64,000 nucleotides of DNA from Myxococcota bacterium (lineage in GTDB: Bacteria; Myxococcota_A; UBA9160; SMWR01): positions 121,665 to 185,664 of the forward strand of contig JAKVBI010000002.1 of the NCBI GenBank assembly GCA_022447545.1, in the 5' to 3' direction. The notes under the pieces were generated by a model. It saw only the letters and a program-made list of their open reading frames with translations. It did no database searches and had not been told where the DNA came from. Positions 9,224 to 17,019 of this stretch are shown here, in pieces. Position numbers and translations under genes: made by a program. Every line of letters begins with the position of its first letter. Within the stretch, counting starts at the first letter, position 1.

Positions 9224-10423
9224 AACCACCGGCGGCAGGACCCGCCTCAAGACACGCAGGGCATTCCCACCGAGAACTTTGCGAACAGTGGATTGGCTGA
9301 AGCCCTCGTCCAACATCTGTTGGGTGACATAGACGTGTCCCGAGGCATCGAAGGCCGCCGTGATGGAACCATCGAAGTCGCTGCCGAGACTCACGTGGTC
9401 CTCTCCCACTACTTCGATCACGTGCCGAATCGCCGCAACGATGTGTTTGGGCGACGTGCCGCAGACGGCGGTCTCCCAGTAGCCGATCCCGATCACACCA
9501 CCGGCACCGCCAATGGCCCGCAGTTGCTCGTCCGACAGGTTTCGGGCGTTGTCGCAGGTACCGCGCACCCCAGTATGGGAGACGATGGGCGGTCGCCTTG
9601 CGATGCGCAGAAAATCGCGGATCGCCTTCGAGGACAGATGTGCAAGATCGACGACCATGCCCCTGGCTTCCATCTCGACGACGAGCTGGCGGCCCCGTTC
9701 CGTGAGCCCACCCTTCTCCAAACCATGGGCTGAGCCCGCAAACGCGTTGTCGAAAAAATGTGCGATCCCAACCATGCGGACTCCCGCGTCGTAGAGAGCC
9801 CCGAGGTTTCCCAAGTCTCCCTCCAGAGCATGGGCCCCCTCGACACCCACCAGCCCACCGACAACCGCAGGATCCTCTGCGCGCAGTTCGAGGAGCGTTT
9901 CGAGTTCCCCACGATCGCGAACGGGCACCAGCGATCCCCCTGAGCGCTGAGCAGCCGTGGAGAAGCGCTCGGCCTGCCACAGCGCGCGGTCCAGCGGCCC
10001 CATGTGCTCAAAGGGCAGCCACGAGAACCAGCTCCCAAGGGTGAGCAGATCGAGCGCCTCGCCATCGGTGCGATCGACATTCATTCCCAACGGCGCAACG
10101 GTGGGCGTGGTGAAGATCTGCAGCCCCACCCCTCCAGCCTGTAGCCGGGGAAGATCGATATGGCCGGCGTCGCTGCGCTCGAGCAGGTCGCGACCGAATA
10201 GCAACGGATCGCCGTGAAGGTCGACCACGAAAGCCGATCCGTGCAATCGCCGGGCGAGATCCGACACGACCGGCAGATCCGTGGGCTCCACCCGGTTGAG
10301 GAAGCGATCCGGGTCCGAAGCGATCCAAACCACCACAGCGGTGGCCATGAGGAGAACCAAAAGCGCCGGAAGCCCCAGCCAGACTCCCACCTGTCGCAGC
10401 AGGCGGGCCCCTTCAGCGCTCAC
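9212..10423 (-). CDS. Membrane dipeptidase, M19 (renal dipeptidase) family
   Basis: A 403-residue binuclear zinc dipeptidase with an N-terminal membrane anchor (about residues 13-35) that puts the catalytic domain outside the cytoplasm. Metal ligands of the family can be followed: His70 and Asp72 in VVDLHGD, Glu195 in VGVEGAH, His262 in DLAHLS and His283 in VSHTGV. The set is complete, so activity on dipeptides or related amides is expected. The GTG start overlaps the stop of the upstream nitronate-monooxygenase-like gene by four bases (GTGA), showing translational coupling. Its 3' end overlaps that of the convergent M1 aminopeptidase gene, so two peptide-degrading genes lie tail to tail. Confidence 0.92.
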   Translation of the reverse strand: MSAEGARLLRQVGVWLGLPALLVLLMATAVVVWIASDPDRFLNRVEPTDLPVVSDLARRLHGSAFVVDLHGDPLLFGRDLLERSDAGHIDLPRLQAGGVGLQIFTTPTVAPLGMNVDRTDGEALDLLTLGSWFSWLPFEHMGPLDRALWQAERFSTAAQRSGGSLVPVRDRGELETLLELRAEDPAVVGGLVGVEGAHALEGDLGNLGALYDAGVRMVGIAHFFDNAFAGSAHGLEKGGLTERGRQLVVEMEARGMVVDLAHLSSKAIRDFLRIARRPPIVSHTGVRGTCDNARNLSDEQLRAIGGAGGVIGIGYWETAVCGTSPKHIVAAIRHVIEVVGEDHVSLGSDFDGSITAAFDASGHVYVTQQMLDEGFSQSTVRKVLGGNALRVLRRVLPPVVSAL

Positions 10424-11373
10424 GATCGGTCGTAGGACCGAAGAGATTGCAGAGTTTCGTGAAACTCCTCGACGATCGACTCGATCACCTCGCCCACCGG
10501 AGCTACCGATTCGATACGGCCCACCACCTGCCCGGAAAGCGCAATGGAGCTCTCCATGTCACCTCCAAAGTAGAGTTCCTTCACGCCAGCAATCTCCTGC
10601 ATGACGTTGTCCGCGGCCCTCTCCAAATTTTCGCTGTGAGCCGTGCGAAGCGCGCGCAACCCGGGCTTGTGGAACCGATTGAGGAAGACCGTGTCCGTTT
10701 CCGCGGCGTCGACGATGGCCTGTTTGAAATTCTCGTGCACTGGAGACTCGGCGGTGGACACCATCCGGGTCCCCATCTGAATCCCCTCGGCGCCCAGCGC
10801 AAAGGCCGCTGCCATGCTTCGACCACACAACATTCCACCCGCTGCGATGACGGGAACGTCGAGTTTCGAACAGACCAGGGGCAGCAGCACCATGCTCGCC
10901 ACGTCGCGCGGGTTCTTGAACCCGCCGCCTTCGCCTCCCTCCACCACGAGGCCGTCCACTCCGGCATCCACGGCTTTGAGGGCTGCCGAAAGGGTCGGGA
11001 CGACGTGAAACACCGTCAGTCCCGCATCTTTGAGCTGCTTCGTATAGCGGGTGGGACTTCCGGCAGAGGTGGTCACGAAGCCCACTCCCTGCTCGACCAC
11101 GAATTCCGCAATGCTGGGATCCCGTACGAACAGTTGTGCGATGTTGACGCCAAAGGGTTTGTCGGTGAGGTCACGCATTTTGCGGATCTCGTCCCGGATG
11201 GCATCGAGTTCCCCAGACGAAGTCTCGATGATGCCCATGGCGCCCGCATTGGACACCGCCGCCGCCAGTTGCGCTCTGGCGATCCAACCCATGGGTGCCT
11301 GGACGATGGGAACCTCCACGCCCAGCAGCTCGGTCACCCGGTTGTGAATTCCAACTCCGCTCTCTTCCATCAC
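10420..11373 (-). CDS. Nitronate monooxygenase / 2-nitropropane dioxygenase-like flavoprotein
   Basis: A 317-residue TIM-barrel flavoprotein. PIVQAPMGWIA opens the barrel. VVEGGEGGG and VIAAGGMLCGRSMAAAFALG match the FMN phosphate-binding segments, followed by EGIQMGTRMVSTAE, typical of the NPD family that oxidises alkyl nitronates. Related proteins also serve as enoyl reductases (FabK) or in natural-product pathways, so nitronate chemistry is likely but not certain. The frame begins with GTG at 11373 followed at once by ATG at 11370, with GGGAG upstream. Its stop overlaps the dipeptidase start by four bases. The reason for coupling with a dipeptidase is not evident. Confidence 0.85.
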   Translation of the reverse strand: MMEESGVGIHNRVTELLGVEVPIVQAPMGWIARAQLAAAVSNAGAMGIIETSSGELDAIRDEIRKMRDLTDKPFGVNIAQLFVRDPSIAEFVVEQGVGFVTTSAGSPTRYTKQLKDAGLTVFHVVPTLSAALKAVDAGVDGLVVEGGEGGGFKNPRDVASMVLLPLVCSKLDVPVIAAGGMLCGRSMAAAFALGAEGIQMGTRMVSTAESPVHENFKQAIVDAAETDTVFLNRFHKPGLRALRTAHSENLERAADNVMQEIAGVKELYFGGDMESSIALSGQVVGRIESVAPVGEVIESIVEEFHETLQSLRSYDRS

Positions 11374-11433
11374 CGTCGACTCCCGTGCGCGGTCAGCGCC
11401 GCATTCGCGGTCCCTCCGCTCGGGACCCGCTCC

Positions 11434-11820
11434 TCAAGAATTCAGCCAACCCACGATGCGGGGGACGAACAGCACCAAACCCACGCAGGCGGCTCCCACG
11501 GCACAGATCAGAACCGCTCCCGCCGCGACATCCTTGACCTTCTCGACCCTTGGATGGAAATCGGGGGAAACCACGTCACAAAGGATCTCGATGGCGGTGT
11601 TGAGTGCTTCCGCCGCCCATACCATCGTGATTGCCAGCACCACCACGCACCACTCGAGGGCCGACAACCCGAAGAAGAGCCCCGCCGCCACGACGACTCC
11701 CGTCGCCGCGGCGTGGATCCAGGCATTGTGCTGACCGACCAACACCGCAGCGAGTCCCCGAAACGCGTAACGAAAGCTGCGCGCTCGAGCGGCCAGGTCG
11801 AATTTTGCCCGGGGGTTCAC
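11434..11820 (-). CDS. dgkA: Diacylglycerol kinase (prokaryotic DgkA family)
   Basis: A small integral membrane kinase of about 128 residues that phosphorylates diacylglycerol or undecaprenol in the inner membrane. It shows the family pattern: an N-terminal amphipathic stretch (FDLAARARSFRYAFRG), NAWIH before helix 1, then AEALNTAIEILCD with the conserved Glu residues and the KVKDVAAGAVL signature, and three transmembrane helices. The probable start is the GTG at 11820, which overlaps the upstream gene's TGA by four bases. The frame is open further upstream, but that would overlap more. Soluble regulatory parts are absent, as usual. It appears coupled to the HEAT-like gene. Confidence 0.9.
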   Translation of the reverse strand: MNPRAKFDLAARARSFRYAFRGLAAVLVGQHNAWIHAAATGVVVAAGLFFGLSALEWCVVVLAITMVWAAEALNTAIEILCDVVSPDFHPRVEKVKDVAAGAVLICAVGAACVGLVLFVPRIVGWLNS

Positions 11821-12170
11821 GATTCCGGGCGCTCGAAACGCCACGAAAGGAAGGTCTCGAGATCATCAGCAGCCGATTCGGCCTGTTCGCGAACGAAGGG
11901 GCTGCGGTCGAACAGGGCCCGGTTCATCACACGCCCCACCCGCTGGAGGTCGAGCTGGCCAAAGCGGCGAGCGAGGTGGCCAAGGCCGAGCACCGCATTG
12001 CCACGCACCTGGGCGTTGCGGTGTTTAGAGAGCTGCACGCAACACGCTTGCGCCCATTCCGGATCCGATGCCTCCAAAGCGACATCCATCACCAGGTTCA
12101 TCAATTCATCGGGTTCGTCGCGGAGCAGGGCGTCCTCCACCGCCGCGCGAAACTCGGGCCCATGACTCAT
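11817..12170 (-). CDS. Small HEAT-repeat-like helical protein
   Basis: About 117 residues, fully helical in appearance. It has repeating patterns such as ACCVQLSKHRNAQVRGNAVLGLG and DRSPFVREQAESAADDLE that resemble two HEAT repeats, the type seen in short immunity-like or scaffold proteins. No catalytic motif, signal peptide or membrane segment is seen. The start is the ATG at 12170, which has a strong AGGAGG seven bases upstream. The longer open frame to 12245 lacks such a site. It is translationally coupled to dgkA by a GTGA overlap, but I cannot derive a function from that. Confidence 0.65.
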   Translation of the reverse strand: MSHGPEFRAAVEDALLRDEPDELMNLVMDVALEASDPEWAQACCVQLSKHRNAQVRGNAVLGLGHLARRFGQLDLQRVGRVMNRALFDRSPFVREQAESAADDLETFLSWRFERPES

Positions 12171-12319
12171 GGCACCCTCCTCTGCCCACCGGAACCGCAC
12201 ACATCTCGCCTTCCCCACGGCGTGAATTCCCGTCTTCGGCCCCACTTCGAGTCGGAACCTGCATCGTTCCGGTTGGATTGCCCTGGAGTATGGGGCACGG
12301 CTTCGTACGCCGCCCGCTC

Positions 12320-12823
12320 TCAGCGCAGTTCGAAGGAATCGAGAAAGCGCAGGATGTCATCTCGCGGCAAGCCTTTGCGTGTGGTGGTCGCCATCACTGT
12401 GTAGAGACGGTTCCCGACCACGCCGATCCGGGCCACGCTCAAGCGCCGACCCCCGTCGAACTCGAAAGCAACCTCGCGTCCTACGAAACCGCCGATCTCG
12501 ATGGGCTCGGCGCTCAAGACCTCTGAACGCGCCCGGGGTACCAGATTCGCCTGCTGGGCGTCGATGAGCCGGTTACGGTCGACTTTTTCGATGAACGCCG
12601 GCGGGTAGTCGGCATAGATCACCGCGTAGGAGCCGAAGCCGTGCTCGACCGAATAGATGACCGTTTTGTGTCGGCCCCAGGGCTGCTGACCTACTTCTTC
12701 GTGTCTGCGAAAGACCTTCGGCACCGAGATGATGAAGCTCTCGCTGTTCGGTCGCATGCGAACCCAGTCATCAGCACTGGAACTCGTCGCAAACAGGAAC
12801 AGACCCAGCAGACCCGTCAGCAC
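12320..12823 (-). CDS. Exported protein of unknown function, about 167 residues
   Basis: The protein has a hydrophobic leader (VLTGLLGLFLFATSSSADDW) with a likely signal-peptidase site after SSSA, and a compact globular domain that starts DWVRMRPNSESFIISVPK and ends GLPRDDILRFLDSFELR. That beginning and end, with a central GGFVGREVAFEF, resemble the PsbP/DUF1795-type alpha/beta fold seen in small exported proteins. This is a look-alike argument only. I prefer the GTG at 12823 because it directly precedes the hydrophobic core. The frame stays open to 12973 but would then overlap the upstream exported gene and begin with an unlikely charged stretch. No function is proposed. Confidence 0.55.
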   Translation of the reverse strand: MLTGLLGLFLFATSSSADDWVRMRPNSESFIISVPKVFRRHEEVGQQPWGRHKTVIYSVEHGFGSYAVIYADYPPAFIEKVDRNRLIDAQQANLVPRARSEVLSAEPIEIGGFVGREVAFEFDGGRRLSVARIGVVGNRLYTVMATTTRKGLPRDDILRFLDSFELR

Positions 12824-12911
12824 GCGATGGCTCGCCCAGGCGCCTGAGTCTCGGGGACGCCAGCGCCGGAGGTCGACCCGTCCGGCTGGACACCCAAACC
12901 GACGAGGGAAT

Positions 12912-13277
12912 CTAGAAGTCGCCGAGCGGTCGCAGGAAGAGTTGTTTGGCCGGCGTTCGGAACAGACGGTCATAAGCCTCGTGGATGACGGCGTTGTCGG
13001 ACGGGCCGAACATATAGGGAAGCGGAACCGTCATCACGAAGGCAGCGCTCCCCACGGCGAAGACAACGGCGTGCATGGGTCGAAAGACGAGCACGTCGAG
13101 AGCCACCATGTCCGAACTCGCGCGGGGCCGATCTTCGGCCCAGCCAGGAGCTGCCAGGGACAACACGAGCAGTGCCGCGGCCAGGGCAGCACCCAACCGC
13201 CGTCCCATCTGCCGTCCGGCTCGCCCATCGACCCGTTGCTCGCGACCCTTCGCCGCGGAGATTCCACGCGCGCTCAT
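12912..13277 (-). CDS. Small exported or membrane protein of unknown function
   Basis: About 121 residues. A long basic n-region (SARGISAAKGREQRV...) precedes the hydrophobic core RLGAALAAALLVLSLAAPGW, with a probable cleavage site after GWA. A second hydrophobic stretch, HAVVFAVGSAAFVMTVPLP, follows, and the tail is aromatic and basic (DRLFRTPAKQLFLRPLGDF). The start ATG at 13277 has GAGGAG about seven bases upstream. The frame is open to 13550 but lacks any protein-like character there. It could be a periplasmic or inner-membrane protein acting with the adjacent exported protein at 12320. I recognise no family. Confidence 0.55.
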   Translation of the reverse strand: MSARGISAAKGREQRVDGRAGRQMGRRLGAALAAALLVLSLAAPGWAEDRPRASSDMVALDVLVFRPMHAVVFAVGSAAFVMTVPLPYMFGPSDNAVIHEAYDRLFRTPAKQLFLRPLGDF

Positions 13278-13664
13278 GCCCAGCTCCTCATCGCCTGCCG
13301 AGGTCGCCCACGCCCTGGGGGCCAGTCGGATTCCAAAGCCTCGGTCAACGGTCGGCATCCTACCACACGGGAATGGAACGTCGGGAACCTCCTCCCCGGG
13401 GCCTCGTCGCCACGCGTTCCCGCCCCCTCCAAGCCGAAACGGCTCGCCTGAGCCCATTCTCCCCAAACCCTCTGCCGACTCATCCGGCCCATTTGTCTGG
13501 CCCATTTGGGGGATGGGAGAGGAATCGCAGAGAAGGCGAAGCCCGGCCAAGCCCAGGTAGGGGTCGATTTCTGTCGATCACGAATTCGTTCTCCAACAAA
13601 ATCCTTTCCGCCAAGTCGGCAACGTGATAAGAAAGGGAGCCCTTCGGGACCGTGGAGGAATGGA
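13278..13664. other. 387 bp divergent intergenic region
   Basis: No credible gene lies here, although both strands are open in long GC-driven frames. It separates the leftward exported-protein gene from the rightward outer-membrane protein gene and should hold both promoters. An exact 10 bp direct repeat, GGCCCATTTG, occurs at 13486-13495 and 13499-13508 (13 bp phase), and an AT-richer tract lies at about 13585-13640 just before the outer-membrane gene. I could not define convincing -10/-35 boxes. Confidence 0.5.
13486..13508. repeat. Tandem 10 bp direct repeat in divergent spacer
   Basis: GGCCCATTTG occurs twice with a 3 bp gap, giving 13 bp periodicity. It could be an operator for a regulator of either flanking gene or chance similarity. 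Nothing else supports a role. Confidence 0.3.
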
Positions 13665-15935
13665 GTGCTCGTGCTACGAACGCTCGGGCTCGCCGTGGCG
13701 GCGCTGCTCACGTTCGCCGACACGTCCAGCGCACAAGAAGAGACCGGTCGCGAGGCCAAGGGGCCGCTGTTTGTGCGTCCCGGTTGGTACCTCGCAGGTG
13801 GAGCGAACTTTGCCCTGCTCGATGCAGGCACGCTCCAAGGCCCCACCGGGGGCGTCAAGGGGTTTGGCCCCGGGGCCAACATGCGTGTCGGCTATCGCTT
13901 CGCCAATCGCCTCGCCGTTGAATTCGAATCGAACTGGATGCGACACCAGGACATTGGCCGGCTCGAAGGCCTGCGCCTCCCTGGTGATCTCGATACCCAG
14001 TTGTTCTTTGACGCTCGCGGCACGGTTCCCGGGACCACCATCAAGAACAACCGGTTCAGCGGTCAGCCGCGCGTCAATTGGAACCAAGATTCCGCCAACA
14101 ACCGAGGCAAGGTCGTGGGCGTGCAGACGCGGTGCGACAACTTCGCTTCTGTCGACTTCGGTGCGATTGGAATCGTCAATTTCGGTTGCGCGTTCGAAAC
14201 CGCGACGGGTGGTCGGAACCAGTGGAGCGGCCAGGATATTGCCCAAAACAATCCCGGGTTCTTCCAGGTCAGCGAACCGGTCGATCCCGTCAATCCCAAC
14301 ACGAGCCCCTGGGTTCCCATCGACAACCCGCCGCCGAGCAGGACCAACCCTGACTCGCCCCCCCCAACAATCTTGTACTCCGACTTCGAGCAACCCAGAA
14401 ACCCCTCGAACCCGAAGCTGGGCCTGCTGACCAAGCTCTGGTGCAACGATCGGTTCAATGAACCGAAAACGCAGACCATTGGGGGCAACGACTACACGAC
14501 GATCATCAACCTGAGCTGTGACGCGCCGGGCGAATCTCCCCGTTACACCGACGACCCGGTGGTCGCATCGCAAACGGGTAAGCTCCTCACGCCCGAGAAC
14601 ATCAACTACAACCCCGACGATCCGGGATCGCCACGCTATCTGCCGCCGCCAGGCAACCAGGTCAATCGCAACCCGAGAACGGGCCTCCCCTGCTCGGGCG
14701 CCACGGACTTCACCTCGGACGCGGGTGACCCCGTGGGCTTCAACCTCGACGCGTGCCTCGACAGCGAGGGCGACGCCATCGCCAATATCCCCTGGCCCTC
14801 CACTGGAGCCAACGCCAACACCGAGAGCGACGCCTTCAACGTCGATCCACTGGGCTCGAACCTGGGCCGCTCCTCGTGCCCCTCCCAGCAGCCCTTCTAC
14901 CCGGCCATCATCGTCGGCGGACCGAATGATGGCACGGTCGCAAACCTGGAACTGGACACCTATTCCTACCCCCAGGGATTTAACGGCGCGAGCTACGTCC
15001 AACAGGAAAGCGGACTTTTCAACCTCTTCATGTGCGGTCCGCTCCCCGAGTACTTCGTCAAGGCGCCGGCATCGCGGATGAAGCAGGACAATCCCTTCGC
15101 TCCGAAGACGATTGAAAACAATGTAGATTTCGACGACCTCCTGATCCGTGACAACGGCGGTAGTGACCCGAACGGAAACCGACCGGTCGATCCGTTCGAC
15201 CGGGTACGGGGCTATTTCTTCGACAAGGACGGACTCGAAGCCAAGTCCCCTGAGGAGGAGGGCTGCCCCAACGACGCGCTCAATCCAACCAGCTCCACCG
15301 ACCGGCCCGGCAGGCAGAACACCGAGTGCCGCAAGCGAGCCTATAACCCCAAAGCCAACCAGCCCCTGTTTCCCGCTGACGAAATTCGCGAGATCCGCTC
15401 AGACACCCTCGCGCTGACCATCAACCTGCGTGGATATCTTTCGAACAAAAACGGCTGGCCGGCCATGCTGGGGCCGTTCTCAGACCTGGTCGACGAGTCG
15501 ATGCTGAAAGCCCTGTCGCTCAACGGACGGATTCAGCCCTACGTGATGGTGGGCGGCGGTGTGGGAATGACCAACGTGTACACCATGGCCACCCGGACCA
15601 CCCGCCGAGACGAGTTCTTCAATCTCGCCGAGGACGTCAACGCCCAGCCGTTCTGCGATTTCATGCTCCCGGTCCAGGACAAAAGCGGCAATACCCACAT
15701 GGTGAGATTTGGGCCCGCGTGTAATGGCTCCGAGCACCGATTCCCCGCAGGCGGCATCCAGGAAACGATCGTCGAGGAAAGCTTCGACGCGACGGTCGTC
15801 CTCAAGGGAGGCTTCGGAATCGACTTCTATGCAACTCGCCAGCTGGCGGTTTCGGTGGAAGGTCGTTTCGACTGGATCGAGGGATACGGTAGCGTCCCCC
15901 TCGACCTTTCTGTGAGTCTCCTCTACCGCTTCTGA
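13665..15935 (+). CDS. Outer-membrane beta-barrel protein with a very large cysteine-containing insert
   Basis: A 756-residue exported protein. The signal peptide VLRTLGLAVAALLTFADTSSAQ is followed by amphipathic strands typical of an eight-strand OmpA/porin-like barrel (GWYLAGGANFALLDAG, ANMRVGYRFANRLAVEFESN). The barrel then resumes only near the end (IQPYVMVGGGVGMTNVYT; SVPLDLSVSLLYRF) with the terminal Phe used by BAM. Between about residues 125 and 610 lies a Pro/Asn/Asp-rich segment with about ten cysteines, not a normal loop. It is probably a surface-exposed domain. GTG at 13665 is preceded by GGAGGAA. An alternative GTG lies at 13671. The 3' end overlaps the converging DUF3806 gene by 13 bp. 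Confidence 0.75.
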   Translation: MLVLRTLGLAVAALLTFADTSSAQEETGREAKGPLFVRPGWYLAGGANFALLDAGTLQGPTGGVKGFGPGANMRVGYRFANRLAVEFESNWMRHQDIGRLEGLRLPGDLDTQLFFDARGTVPGTTIKNNRFSGQPRVNWNQDSANNRGKVVGVQTRCDNFASVDFGAIGIVNFGCAFETATGGRNQWSGQDIAQNNPGFFQVSEPVDPVNPNTSPWVPIDNPPPSRTNPDSPPPTILYSDFEQPRNPSNPKLGLLTKLWCNDRFNEPKTQTIGGNDYTTIINLSCDAPGESPRYTDDPVVASQTGKLLTPENINYNPDDPGSPRYLPPPGNQVNRNPRTGLPCSGATDFTSDAGDPVGFNLDACLDSEGDAIANIPWPSTGANANTESDAFNVDPLGSNLGRSSCPSQQPFYPAIIVGGPNDGTVANLELDTYSYPQGFNGASYVQQESGLFNLFMCGPLPEYFVKAPASRMKQDNPFAPKTIENNVDFDDLLIRDNGGSDPNGNRPVDPFDRVRGYFFDKDGLEAKSPEEEGCPNDALNPTSSTDRPGRQNTECRKRAYNPKANQPLFPADEIREIRSDTLALTINLRGYLSNKNGWPAMLGPFSDLVDESMLKALSLNGRIQPYVMVGGGVGMTNVYTMATRTTRRDEFFNLAEDVNAQPFCDFMLPVQDKSGNTHMVRFGPACNGSEHRFPAGGIQETIVEESFDATVVLKGGFGIDFYATRQLAVSVEGRFDWIEGYGSVPLDLSVSLLYRF

Positions 15936-16519
15936 AGCCGTGCGGCCGTGACGTTCCGCGCCACCTTGTCGTAGAGTGCCTGCACGTTGGGACGGAGTCC
16001 CTTTTCGTAGCGCTTGGACAACATGGTGATGGGGAAGAAGAGGTACCGAGTGTCCGGAAGCCTAAGGGCCCGGCTTCTCCCGTATTCGTCCTGCACGATC
16101 ACCCACTCGAGGCCCAGGTTTCGAACCATCACATCGCCCAACACCACCCCAAAGGACTGAAGCTCATAGATCCGGTCGCGATCGGCAAAGCTGGACTCTG
16201 CGAGATCCCGTAGGCGGCGGTCACGATCAGGAAGCCGATCCACCAGGCGCTGCAACACCCGCAAATCCTCAGTGGAACCCTGACTGAGGGGGGTCCCCAC
16301 GTAGCGCCGGGCCAGTGACGCAACCAGGCTTCGCTGATCCTGCAGGCTCGCCTCATCGACAGCCGACAGCGCCTCGAGTTCTGGGGCCTCCAGAGTATCT
16401 GGATCACTGGCGAGCAGTGGGGACGAAACGGCGACCAGGCCGCTGACGACAAGCGCCCAACCGATCGCCCCACGAGCACCCCACCCGGCCATCGTGCGAA
16501 GCCCCTCCCTCAAACCCAT
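15923..16519 (-). CDS. DUF3806-like exported protein
   Basis: A 198-residue protein with an N-terminal signal or anchor (WGARGAIGWALVVSGLVAVSSPLLAS) and a C-terminal DUF3806-type domain, recognised by FGVVLGDVMVRNLGLEWVIV, DEYGRSRALR and FPITMLSKRYEKG. The family has no established activity. The central region is charged and helical (residues 55-110). The start ATG at 16519 has GGGAGG upstream at good spacing. It converges with the outer-membrane barrel gene and lies in a leftward series of exported proteins. Confidence 0.7.
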   Translation of the reverse strand: MGLREGLRTMAGWGARGAIGWALVVSGLVAVSSPLLASDPDTLEAPELEALSAVDEASLQDQRSLVASLARRYVGTPLSQGSTEDLRVLQRLVDRLPDRDRRLRDLAESSFADRDRIYELQSFGVVLGDVMVRNLGLEWVIVQDEYGRSRALRLPDTRYLFFPITMLSKRYEKGLRPNVQALYDKVARNVTAARLQKR

Positions 16520-16629
16520 CCATCACCTCCCCAACCGCGTGCAACCCAACTCGCCGCGGCTGTCACCGTATTCAGAATGCCATTGCACCGGGGATTGAGG
16601 CCAGCGGACCTGGCAACACGCCCGGGATC

Positions 16630-16998
16630 TCACCAGGACTCCAGTTCGACTCGTTGACCGTCCAAACGTACGGCAGTTTTCGCTCCGGGAATCAGACGCA
16701 CCGTGTAGTCCATGGGGCTCAGGGTCTCCATGCCCTGCGGGAGGCCGAAGTGATCTGTTTCTGCGCCATCGACGATCTCCAGATAACCGGAGGCAGTGTC
16801 GAGGTTCGCATGCTGGACCAGAACGCGGGAACCGCTTCGGTCCAGGACGAAGCAGGCCGAACCTGCAGCGAACTGGTGGCTCACCGGACAGTGGTGCGTG
16901 TGGGCGTTGAGAAAGAAGTTGGGCCCGAAGCACGTCATGGGCACCACCAGCGCCAGCATCGCCAGTAGGCCGACGATCTGCCTCGTCGCGCGACTCAT
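16630..16998 (-). CDS. Small exported cysteine/histidine-containing protein
   Basis: 122 residues with a signal peptide (RQIVGLLAMLALVVPMTCFG) followed by an N-terminal HTHHCPVSH patch and a second Cys in GSACFVLDR, then a beta-rich domain (SRVLVQHANLDTASGYLEIVDGAETDHFG). The two cysteines may form a disulphide or, with the three His, a metal site. I recognise no family. The gene ends 110 bp upstream of the DUF3806 gene start and begins 21 bp after the stop of the M28-like gene on the same strand, so it is probably in one transcription unit with it. Confidence 0.55.
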   Translation of the reverse strand: MSRATRQIVGLLAMLALVVPMTCFGPNFFLNAHTHHCPVSHQFAAGSACFVLDRSGSRVLVQHANLDTASGYLEIVDGAETDHFGLPQGMETLSPMDYTVRLIPGAKTAVRLDGQRVELESW

Positions 16999-17019
16999 GG
17001 GGTCACCCGGCAGTCCCCG

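Noticed and set aside
10447-12165. A 572-codon rightward frame antisense to the nitronate monooxygenase, dgkA and HEAT-like genes
   Set aside because: It crosses three well-supported leftward genes and its sequence is not protein-like (His/Arg rich without domains).
13674-15002. A 442-codon leftward frame opposite the outer-membrane barrel gene
   Set aside because: The rightward gene has a signal peptide, barrel strands and terminal Phe; the antisense frame is Arg/Val/Gly rich with no start signal.
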